A stretch of 64,000 nt of DNA from Glebionis coronaria. Lineage: Eukaryota; Streptophyta; Magnoliopsida; Asterales; Asteraceae. Below the pieces are notes generated by a model, which was not told the DNA's origin, did not search any database, and worked only from the letters and a program-made list of their open reading frames with translations. This document shows, piece by piece, positions 47,996 to 58,166 of this stretch. Where the stretch lies: assembly GCA_025667525.1 (NCBI GenBank), contig CM046876.1:81881512-81945511 (forward strand), in the 5' to 3' direction. Made by a program: the position numbers and the translations under genes. How positions within the stretch are numbered: the first letter of the stretch is position 1; the number at the start of each line of letters is the position of its first letter.

Positions 47996-49027
47996 TCAAA
48001 TATGAAGCACCCCAGGATCAAATACATAGTTTCCATCTCGACAAGTGAACAACTCCAAAGTAGGTAACATCACCAAAGTAAGCTCATACGAAAAGCCCAG
48101 ATCAATCGAAATCTCACTCTTAAGTCGAGTAGATGAAAACCAATGTGTCTCAAATTTACGTATCCCAGGATCAAAAATCCTTCCCTTCATGGGAAAATAA
48201 GAAGATGAACTCGTATCAACCATATAAGATTCCCCCTTAGTGATCAAAGCATCATGAGACAATGAATGTGTAGGTATCAAAACATTCATAACAAGTATAT
48301 CCATATTAGGCTCCTCATCATCATCAAAAGGTGGGTAATCTTCCATAGAATGCATAGAAAAAGAAGGATCAAGATTAATAGTGTCTTGTGAAGGAGGTGT
48401 AATTTCTATGTTCCCAAAAAGCAAGTTCTCACTAAGACGAATGTCCTCTTCCCAATTTGAATCACTATCATCATCCTCAATATCAATATTAGCAAGATAA
48501 GCCTCTATGGTGTCATCAATATCCATATGAGAATCCATATCAACGGTTTTGAGTTCTAAAGGTGCCTTAGGTGAAAAGGGATCAATCTCTAAAATTATAG
48601 GATCTTCATCAATAACCAACTTCAAGGGTGGGAGGGTGGGAATAGAAGGCTCAAAAGAAGGTGTATTGAGAGAATCACTCAAAGGGATGATATCATCATA
48701 AAAATCAATAGGTGCAACCTCAAAAACCGGTGAAGAAATATCAATGAAAGGTTCTTCTTCTATGGAATCATCATTATGGTTTTCATTCAAAGCTTCAATC
48801 GAGGAGATAAGATTATAGACGTTTGATAAAACCTCTCGAATATGAACATCTTCCACTTCTTCTATATGATTAACATCATCATCCAAATTAGGAATGTCAT
48901 CTTGACATGAAAGGTCCTCGGATAATATATCATAAGATGCCTCACTAGAATCACAATCATCATCCTCTATTCGTGGCAAATCTTGCATAAACTCTTCCTC
49001 AATCTCATTATCCCTTTCTTTAAACAA
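47996..49027 (-). pseudogene. Acidic ORF with FDPG motifs (B, second frame)
   Basis: These 343 codons are very rich in Asp, Glu, Ser and Pro and end with a conserved pair of motifs: SYFPMKGRIFDPGI (about 48161-48203) and CRDGNYVFDPG (about 48009-48040). The same pair in the same order ends the coding region of element A. The frame overlaps the upstream ORF by about 60 bases in another frame and most likely was once fused to it; a single-base change near 49050 would explain this. I do not recognise a known domain, and no catalytic motif is seen. Low complexity may hide similarity. Confidence 0.7.
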
Positions 49028-50655
49028 TTTATCAAGATCAAAGTCACAAAATCACTAGTAGTAGCATGAAGGTCAACATGGGATGAAATCTCAATGTGAT
49101 TATGAGGAGAAGAGGTATCAATACAAAACTCGTCACATGGTTCAATGGAAATACCCTCAAACTCTCTTTGGATTGGGATAAGGTTCTCAACACTAGAAGA
49201 GGTTAATTCATCAAAATCGGTGTTTGTATTAGTGATAAGAGGCTCGTCCCCCATGGTTAAAGAGTCGGTGGGTTCCACGTGATGTAAAGGTGATGAAGGT
49301 GTGTCATCATTAAATGTCATGCAAATCGAAGGTTCGTCATCATCGTCATATAAGCATTGTTTAAGCAAACGAGCACGATTAGCACGATTAGCAATAAATT
49401 GTTCTTCTTCTATGCCTTTATCTTCTACTTTTTCGTCTTTTGCTAAGAGCAAAGTACGTAACTCTTGCTTAAGTTGACGATATTTAATGTTCAACTCGTC
49501 ACCAATGTCCGCGTTATTAGATTGTTTCATCTTCGCGTTATTAAAAAGAGAAAACATCTGTTCATGTATCCGCATATTCTCCTCGTCTATTTCCTCAAAG
49601 CTCATGGTTTTTATGCGTTCACGTTCCTTTTTATCAATCTTAACGAGTAAATCATCTAAATCTTTCTTGAGGGACTGAGAGGAATAGTTCACCGATTCTC
49701 TATAAATGTCACCAAATCTCTTGATATTAAACCGTTTGTTCCTTACATCATCCTCAAGAGACTTAATTTCTTCCCTTAACCACCGAGATTCTTCTCTCAT
49801 TTCCTCGATACTCATCTCTCTCATACGTTTAAAAGCCTTTAATCTATATCCATCGTCTCTTCCTTGTTGCTCGATTAGAAAAGAAAGCTCATTGAGATCA
49901 CTAAGAGCATAAGAAGGCGGATCCCTTGGTCGACAATCATAACCATAATGGGGTTCTTTTCCACAAAACTCACATGAATAAGTCGAAGAATAGAGTGGAG
50001 GTGGATTTCCATAATTAGGTGAATTATAGGTTTGAAAAGAGTCTTGATTATGAAAGTTATCATGATCGTAACCTTGAAAATTCCCTTCATTTTGAAAACC
50101 CTCATAATGTGAAAATCCTTGATTTTGAAAAGTATCTTGATTATGGCATGGAAAATTTTCATCATTTTGAAAGCCTTCATTGTTTGAAAATCCTTGATTA
50201 TGAAAGGTTTCTTGATTATAGCCTTGAAAATTATCATTATTTTGAAAACCCTCATTGTTTGAAAATCCTTGATTATGAAAGGTTTCTTGATTATAGCTTT
50301 GAAAATTATCATTATTTGGAAAACCCTCATAATTGGAAAATCCTTGGTTTTGGTATGGCTCATTAAAGGTTTGATCATGAAATGATGGTGGAGGTTGTGA
50401 TGAAAAACCGGAATATCCCATATAGTCATTACAAGTGTAGTCCATTTGAAGGTTAGGTTGAAAATTAGGGTTCTCGGTTCCATTGTAAGCATATCCCTCG
50501 CCATAATAACCATTGTTTTGATCACACAAATAAGTATCGTGTGGACCACCACAAGTCGAACAAGTCGAATAATTAGCGTTGGTGGATCGTTGTTGCAAAA
50601 TCTCTAACATGGAACGAGTATCCATGTTTAACAAGGTGGCCGAATGTATATACAA
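48967..50655 (-). pseudogene. Gag-tail ORF with zinc knuckles and 25-residue repeats (B)
   Basis: The first ATG in frame is at 50625. Early in the protein is CSTCGGPHDTYLC (CX2CX3HX4C, about 50537-50575), matching the zinc-knuckle start of Athila Gag in A. Then come four 25-residue units of the type NQGFSNNEGFQNNDNF (about 50020-50345), a perfect CX2CX4HX4C knuckle (CEFCGKEPHYGYDC, about 49933-49974) and a long coiled coil (about 49400-49830). The Gag core domain is absent. The product could bind RNA and self-associate, an inference from the knuckles and the Asn/Gln/Phe-rich repeats. The frame is lost after about 49050 and the protein continues in the second frame. Confidence 0.75.
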
Positions 50656-51274
50656 GTAAAATGACGTTTAAAAGCTTCCTCGGGGAAGGAAGTAATACAC
50701 CAAAGGTGGTATGTTTACACGTGTGCGAGTACACGTGTAAGTAAACTCGAGGAATGAGGGAGTAGCCATCGGTCGACTTTTGAGAGAGAAGAGATTATCT
50801 CCCTCGAGGTTCGATATGAAATATCCACAAGAAAGTATAATATATATAATTACTACTTGAGTGCAAGAACCCCAATCAAGCCTTCCTTCTTAGAATACGC
50901 ACTAGTGAACGGGGGGTTAGGTGGCGCGAAGCACTTATGTACCTATTGACCCTTAGATGGCATTTTATAGCACATCGCCTTTCAATTCACTTTGTAGTTT
51001 GTATTCTTCGAATTATTGCCTATTGGAAGTATTTATCTATTCTTGCTTAATTAAATTTTATCGATACGCGTGTCAAGGACCAGAACGCCCCTCAACACGG
51101 TGTATTGCCTCGGCAATACTTATGGAGATAGGTAACTTGGTTGTTCATATCTACGTATACTTATTTACATATAATAATATATCAAAAATATTTTTGTATT
51201 TATTTTATTTTTTTAAGAAAAATACTATATGTACGTAAAAACGATGAAAACCGATATAATATATATTTTTGAGT

Positions 51275-51347
51275 GTAATCTTTTAGGAAAAATATTACTT
51301 TTTGGATTTTTTATTTTTTTGGTCAATTCTTTAGGAAAAGAATTGAC
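51275..51347 (-). other. Leader hairpin pair with TCCT loops (B)
   Basis: On the element strand the first hairpin (51347-51322) is a perfect 11-bp stem GTCAATTCTTT/AAAGAATTGAC, and the second (51298-51275) is a 10-bp stem with one mismatch. Both have the loop TCCT. They start 165 and 214 bases after the primer site. Confidence 0.8.
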
Positions 51348-51500
51348 TTTGTTACTTTTTATTTTTTTTTTTGTATTTTTAACTTTTTGATTTTTTTTTA
51401 TGTTTTTGATTATAATACGTAAAAATAACGTTCACAAAGTGAACGGATCCCAAAATCCATTCGTCTCACTCGAAACCGTTAATCTTCACGAAAAGAACCG

Positions 51501-51512
51501 GCAGCGGCGCCA
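51501..51512 (-). other. Primer binding site of B (tRNA-Asp type)
   Basis: TGGCGCCGCTGC on the minus strand lies two bases after the 5' LTR. It is the same site as in A. Confidence 0.82.
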
Positions 51513-51514
51513 TT

Positions 51515-54397
51515 TAATGTTTTTCTTTTTAGTTCGTTTTTCTCGGTATCTTAACGAATTGATATAACGTTTTTAAGCTCAACTTGATTGTTTTTGGTTA
51601 AAAGAAATTGATTGGTATCTATTACTACTTGGCAAACAGCACGTAAAAAAATGTAAAATATACTAAATTGCCTACGTATACTTACTAATCTAAAACACTT
51701 TGCAATTACGCCAATTAAATGAACAAAATATAGAAACAAAAAATACACAATTTATTCTACAAATTGAAAATATAAAATACAAAATATAAAATTAAAAGTA
51801 TTTTTATAAAACTAACATACAATGCACGCAAAACGAGATAAAATCTAATATACAATTCAGAAAATGTAAATGGACCTACATTCATCTAAATTTATGACTA
51901 AAAGGCTTATACTTCAACTAAATGGTTTAAGTCTAAAAATTTCCTGAGTCTGTAACATAAAATGTATTTTTCTAAACTAATTCTGGCCTAATAATGACTA
52001 AAGCCCAACAGATATTTGAAGAATATAACATCTAACAATCTAACAGTCGTGGACTGTAACTGCAATACCGTGTACCAAAACGAAGGGTTAAAGTTGTACA
52101 TTAGCCAAAATTAGACAAAATGAATTAAAAAAACACATTTGCAGAATTGAATACCACTTTCTTGTAACTGAGTTTTATTATCTACGATTAGACTTCTACA
52201 AGTCTAACAAAAACTGATTTTTTACCACTTTCTATTGAAAACTACAATTTCTTTTAACTCTTTGAACCAACTGGTATCTACTCTTAGCTATATTCCTAAT
52301 AACAACCTATATACCTACTGAATATAAAAGCTACACATCTTAAGCTATCTAAGCTGCAACATCTACTACAGAATGAATGTTAAACAACGATTACTATCAT
52401 AAATCTCAACTAACCTGTCTAATAGAACTACTAATTATATGCTAGATCATCTTAAGTCTTCTTGTACCAAACGCTACTATATCAGTTAATTTGGAAAATT
52501 AAGACAACAAAAACGTAGCATATAAAGCTATGAGAGAAATCAGTTTACTAGCATCATGTGTCAAAGGAAATTAAACACATAGCCAACAAAATCTATACTA
52601 CACCTACTACTACTAGCAGATTGAACATTAAGGAAAATGCAGAAAATATAATGCGCTTGACCTGCTACATCGAGGCCTAGTCCTTTGACGTGAAGCGCGA
52701 CGCTGAGCCGGCTTAAATCACTCGCCAAGAACCAGAAGTCAAGAGCCGATATTCAATCCTAAATGAACTAATGAACAAATCTGCTGAACCGAGATAAGCA
52801 ATAGAAAATAATAACTGCTACCACCATACGGAAAATCCAAACCTGCAAATCTTATAACCTGCAAAATTGAAATAAAAAAAAGATTCTATACCTACTTCTA
52901 CTGCTTCAAGAAACTCTACAAGCGTATTATGAAAATTCTGTTTTTCAAACAAAAGCAATATGCAAACGACTAGAAAAAATGGACGATAACCTATCTGATC
53001 TTTCTGAATCAAAATTGAATTAAACTTTGAACTGCAAAGCTGAAAGTAAGCTTACTCAAACAGACAAAATACTCAATACTCAACTGAACGAAAACTGAAA
53101 AGCTCCTAAAACTGAAAAGTTGATTAACTCTTAACTGAATCAATGGAGTTTAACTGAATCTGAACCTGCAACCTAACTGATTAATATCATTATAACGAAC
53201 TCTTATCAAGTAAATCAGTAACCAGTAGCCTGAATCAAAACTAATCAATTAAAACAATTTTAGAAAGACAATTAAAACTAATCAATGGAATTTTACTGAA
53301 TTAAATCTGTAGCCTAACTAATTAACAACTTTATAACAAACTCTCAACAAGATTATATCAGAAATGCTTCTTCAACAAACTCAATATAAAACCTCTCGAT
53401 AATAAGAAGTAAAATAGAGGAAGAAAAAGCTATAAGCTTCGAAGAGCTTATATAGGAAAATAGAATATTTGAAGAACAAAAGTAGGTGATCAAACTTGAA
53501 GAAAAACTTTCATTAATGGAGGAAAATGCATTCGGTTACAACAAGATTAACTAAATTGAACTGAATCTAACTGATTACTGAAATTCATAAAACTTTGAGA
53601 GAAATCTAAACTACTCCTAACTATGTGTAAATCTACACCTAAGCTAACCCATTGAAGTGAGGCCTTCGTCTTCCTTTTATAAGCGTCGAAAGGAGGTGGG
53701 ATGACGTGTTCTAGCCAATGATTGAATGCCACGTATTAAATACGAGGTTGGCTCATTCTTCATCTTCAATCCGATTTGGGCGTTTCTTCGTCTTCGAGTC
53801 TTCATCAAATTAATTGATGTCTTCATGTAGAGGAGATCAAGAGGAGTATTTTTGCTGTTATAGTCTTCCTTTGATTCCTTGTAGATCGTCCTTGATTTGT
53901 GTTTGCAGGTTTTGAGGTGGAAAGAAGAAAAATGAAACCGTCTTTTTCTCTCTCTCTTCACGTTGAAGAAGAAAATGAAAACGTGAATGTGCATTTGTGT
54001 TTGACCGAGACTTGGTCTTTTGACCAAGTAAATAACACTTTCCACTTAGTTTTTACTCTTTTAAGTCCTTCATCTTTCCATCCTTAATCAAAAGTGTATA
54101 AAACTTTGAGCAAATCTATTTTTCATCCTTTGTTTCTTTAGAAAATGCAACTTAAGCCCTTGATCTTTAATAATATGGCATGATTGGTCCTTGAGTCATC
54201 TTTTCGTCTTTTTCTTCGTCTTTTGTGATATAAATCCCTTGAAAACGCATATTTTCTTCAAAATGTATCTTTTTTACATGAAAACACAGAAACACAAATA
54301 CACGCGTAATTCTGATATTTTTAGTTAAATATTATGTATTTGACTGTGTTTTTAGTGGTTTTTGGATCATTATTGATGAGTGTTTTCACACTTATCA
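51515..54397 (-). repeat. 5' LTR of element B
   Basis: This 2,883-bp LTR is the partner of 42930-45798. One visible difference is a 19-20 bp insertion near 52182-52205 (a CTACGATTAGACTTCTACAA-like run) not found in the other LTR. The TATA box is at 53674-53681. Confidence 0.93.
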
Positions 54398-55885
54398 GCT
54401 ATCAATACTCGAAGTGGAGCCACTTTAGTGGGACCTTCCATCTCTTCTCCCATAAAGGAGAAACAAGGCCCAGAGGCCATAATGAGTAATCCTACTCCCC
54501 CTTCGATGATTCCTCCCACTACCACTCCTAGTACTAGTGCTCCATTGCCGAAAGAGCCTATTCCTACGGTTGTTCAAGAAGCGAGCCCTTCTTCTTCTCA
54601 ACCTTCCAAGTCTAAGCCTAATATTCCTTATCCCTCTAGGTTAGACAAGGCTAAAGTGCTCACCAAAGATGACGTTCATGTCTCCAATTTTTTGAAAATG
54701 ATTTCCAACGTCAATGTTAACATAAGCCTTATTGAAGCACTTGCTCAAATGCCAAAATTTGTCAAAATGTTTAAAGATTTGCTTAATAAGAAAGAAAAAA
54801 TGGTTGAGCTCGTGAACACCCGTTTAAATGAGAATTGTTCCGCGATTCTTCTCAAAGAGCTTCCCGAAAAGCTAGGAGATCCCGGACGATTCGTGTTACC
54901 TTGCTCGTTTCCTCAAATCGATGATTGTATGGCTTTAGCGGATCTCGGCGCTAGCATCAATCTTATGCCACTCTCGGTTTGGAAACAATTATCATTACCC
55001 GACCTTGTACCGACTCGTATGACTTTAGAGTTAGCTAATCGAACTCTCGCATACCCCGTTGGTATTGCCGAAGATGTTTTTGTTCGAGTTGGTACATTCA
55101 CCTTTCCCGTGGATTTTGTCGTCGTCGACTATGAGATGGATCCTCGTATTCCGTTAATACTTGGTAGACCATTCATACGATCCGGAAGAGCCTTAGTTGA
55201 TGTAGCTGAAGGGGAGTTAATTCTTAGGGTTCGGGATGAACAACAAGTTTTTAAAATGGGAAAAATCACAACAAAATCAAATGGAAAAGAGTCGGTCAAT
55301 ATGATTGATGTTCTTAATTATGATAATGATGAGATTTTTATTAACCATTTTGGAATAAAAAATTCTAATCAAAATGATTTTGTGATAAATTCATCCCTTC
55401 CCTTAGAGCCTCAAGTTTTTGATACTCCCATTTATGACACCTATAGTGATGACACTTCTTCAAGTGATCACACTATCTTCGGTTTAGACGACCTATCTTT
55501 TGACCCACCCACTTTTGACCCACCCATTTTTGATACCCCAATCTTTGATACTTACGATGATGACACTTCTTTAATTGATCTCATTAACTTTGATGACCCA
55601 CCCCATGATCTTAATACACCTCATATCTCTATGAGTGATTATTCTATGGAGACTCCTTTTGACTTTTATACTCCAATTTTAGAAGTCATGACTATTGAGG
55701 AGGATCCTCCACTCTTAGAGATCATTCCGACTTTAGAGGTTATTCCATTTGAGGAGGATTTAGATATCTTTCTAAATACCTATTTTCCTCATGAGGATAA
55801 GTTTTCCTATGACTCCAATGATCTTATGTTTTCACATCGAGTTTGGAAGAGGACGACCTTCCCACTTTGGATTTTGATGTTTTGA
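54398..55885 (+). pseudogene. Athila-type protease region and acidic tail (A)
   Basis: After the second GCTAT the A frame resumes with the Gag-protease linker (NTRSG), a Ser/Pro-rich stretch and DVHVSNFLKM, then a retropepsin-like domain (about 54880-55260). The active site reads ADLGAS (Asp codon 54941-54943); DLGAS is usual in this group. The ILGRPFI motif near 55155 completes the fold. The protease would process Gag. It is followed by an acidic stretch with FDPP/FDTP repeats (about 55410-55560) instead of RT. The frame ends at TGA 55883-55885 and the conserved tail lies in another frame. Confidence 0.88.
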
Positions 55886-56199
55886 GCTTAAATGTCAACA
55901 CCTCTTGTTATTTTCCCATTAAGGAATCGGTGTTTGATCCCGGAATAGAGACTTTTGTGCTTTCATTTCCATATCACCATACTACCCTTTCGTTTAAGAG
56001 ATTTTTGCCTAAGGATACCCCACTTTTCTTTGACTTGCGTACCACCTCGGGGTTTATTTCCTTTTGTGATGGAAATTATGTGTTTGACCCAGGTGGATTT
56101 TCATGGGGTATGCCTTATATGACTTTGTTTTCACCCCTTTATCATGGAGAGATTTTCCTCCCTTGGAAATCTTGGTTTTTCTATGATTTTCCCATTTGA
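55843..56199 (+). pseudogene. FDPG-motif C-terminal ORF (A)
   Basis: This frame overlaps the end of the protease ORF and reads through CYFPIKESVFDPGI (about 55903-55947) and FCDGNYVFDPGG (about 56062-56097), then ends at TGA 56197-56199 after an aromatic-rich tail. The same motif pair ends the B ORF. A frameshift near 55850 probably separated it from the upstream acidic region. No known domain is recognised. The downstream DNA (TCGAGTCGAGCT) aligns with the DNA just after the G1 pol stop, so this ORF stands where pol ends in the autonomous relative. Confidence 0.72.
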
Positions 56200-58166
56200 A
56201 TGTTGACATTCGGGAATTCGAGTCGAGCTAGAGACCCGTGATAAATAACTCAAGCATCGTATAACTAGGTTAGATTTTTGCCTTTTCCATCCTTTCCACC
56301 CTTTTTCACCTTCACCCATTTTCCACCAATAAGTGTAGTGGAGCCAAGTAGGTTGTTTGTGTTGTAATGTTGTGTGCAGGGACTTGTGCTTAATGATCCA
56401 CTTTTGGTGCTTTTGACACGACCCGTGTTCCCGTGTTTCCCGTGTACCCGGTTCCTTCGATAAGTTTTTGCTATTGTGATTCAATCTTGTATATAAATAA
56501 AACGAATAAATGTAATCACTTTAGTTGTCCCTTCCTTAGCTCGATTTTAAACAACGTACTCAATGTCCTAAGTGTAGGGGAGTTTATTCTCCCACATGCT
56601 TAAACATTGAGGACAATGTTTATATTAAGTGTAGGGGGGATTTCTATCGAAATTTTAGTGGGCTTTTCCATGAATTTGACCCTATTTAACCGGAAAATTT
56701 AAAAATTTTAAACGTTTTTCAAATTTTTTATCTATTTTGGCCTAGTAGTATTTTCTTTTCTTTTTGTCATCGCATCTTATTTATATTTTCAATTTCAAGA
56801 ATAAAGTCAAAAATAAATAAATAAATAAAATGGTTTTAACAAGTTTAGATATCTTTGATATTTTAGGCCCGTCGTGAATATTTTGACTCAACCCGAGTTT
56901 ACTTATCCGAGTTTACTCTAGCTAGTATCCTTAACCATATGGACCTTAATTGGTTTATTAGGCTAAGCATCCACGAGTGTCATTCCTTGAGATTTTAAAT
57001 TGTGGAGAACGAGAGATGATAGAGTTGATAATAAGTTTAAGGGTTAATTTTTGCTTATATGGTTTTTGTGGCTCTTTCTTCCCGCTTGTATATTTAATTG
57101 CTTAATAAATGAGGATTTTTGCGGTGTCGATTCGATATCTTAACTCTTAGCCAAATCTTTATTCTCCTTGTAATTAAAGCATGAACACATTGAGGCTGCC
57201 AGCGTTGTGGACTTCCGACTAAGGTGGCTCATAACCACTAAGTAGGAGGTATTCAGACCATGGGACCGCGGAATTTGGCCTACTATACATATCATAAATA
57301 AAGAAAGAATAAGATTAAAACATGACCTCAAGAAGCCTTAGGGTGTGGGGCATGTAGCACGAACCTTGTCATTAGAGCCTTAGGGTGTATGGCATGGTAA
57401 GTGTTGAATAAAAATTGATTCAAAAATCAATTCCCTCGTTTATCGTTCAAGGAGCCTTAGGGTGTGGACAATAGACGGGGAGCATTTTTACATCTTAAAG
57501 AGCCTAAGGGTATAAGATGTGAACTTGCTAAACTCCACATAAAGTCAACATGACTTTGGAGGAATAATTAATAAGTAGTACTATTTGGCCAAATTTTGGG
57601 TCCGGGAATTTATTCCCCAAATCGTGTTAAATCATCCTTGATGTGGGCTTACTTTAGTGACAACGTTTTTGAGGACGAGGTTAGGTTTTGAGTGTCGGGT
57701 TTGCACCGTTTGGCCTTCATTTTTGGATTAATAATTATCAAATAAGTCAAATGAGCCTTCGGGTGAATGACAATCAATAAAATCTAGAGATACAACGTAA
57801 GAATTGGAGAAAGAGTACTACACAATTGTCTTATATAAGTGGTTTTAACTTGAGAACTTATGTTAAACAATGATCTCGTTTTTAAGCTTGGTATGGGGAA
57901 CGTGAAACTTGAGGGTGATTAATATTCATGACGCCAAAGCCCTAATCTAAGTCTTAGATTTCTTTACGAGTTTCTTCCATCAAATAATTTCCAAGTTAAT
58001 AAATCATTAAAACTTTTGTCTCCTTTTAAGTTTGTATCTTTTCATCGTAGTAGTAATAGTGTATCTTAATAAAGGCCGAGATGGGTTAATTATGAGAAAA
58101 ATGTAACTATATGCTTTAAAATAATGCATTGCATGGGGTCATTGCAATGGTCAAGTGTAGGGGATT
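56200..58166 (+). other. A non-coding region between ORF and 3' LTR
   Basis: It is colinear with B and G1. It contains the AGGA-loop hairpin (56602-56621), the shared GGCTAAGCATCCACGAGT block (about 56962), and five spaced copies of a motif like GAGCCTTAGGGTGTGGGGCA (57333, 57375, 57451, 57499, 57752). It ends with the polypurine run GTGTAGGGGATT (about 58155-58166). No ORF is convincing. Confidence 0.75.
56602..56621 (+). other. 3' conserved hairpin with AGGA loop (A)
   Basis: A perfect 8-bp stem with loop AGGA, identical over 20 bases to the copies in G1 and B, followed by a polypurine-like run (AAGTGTAGGGGGGA). Confidence 0.87.

Larger units (their letters stand above)
42930..54397 (-). 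mobile_element. Athila-derived pol-less retrotransposon (B), minus strand
   Basis: LTRs are at 42930-45798 and 51515-54397, with target duplication GCTAT at 42925-42929 and 54398-54402. The A reading frame continues across the target. The orientation follows from the primer site (51501-51512) and the polypurine run (45799-45812). Coding capacity is one long ORF, frameshifted into two, with no protease, RT or integrase, so B is a large non-autonomous derivative. Its LTRs differ by about 2% or less by eye. The LTR ends are TG...TA on the element strand. Confidence 0.93.

Noticed and set aside
48967..49060. Programmed frameshift between the two B ORFs
   Set aside because: The overlap has no classic slippery heptamer and the A copy breaks at a different place, so simple frameshift mutations are more likely.
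50019..50366. A 115-codon plus-strand frame rich in LDYE words
   Set aside because: It is the antisense shadow of the 75-bp coding repeats of B.
45300..54087. Repeated 62- and 122-codon frames in the B LTRs
   Set aside because: They are present only as LTR copies, show no domains, and overlap the promoter region.
57333..57775. TTAGGGT words as telomeric repeats
   Set aside because: They are spaced 24-250 bases apart and embedded in a longer motif, not in tandem.
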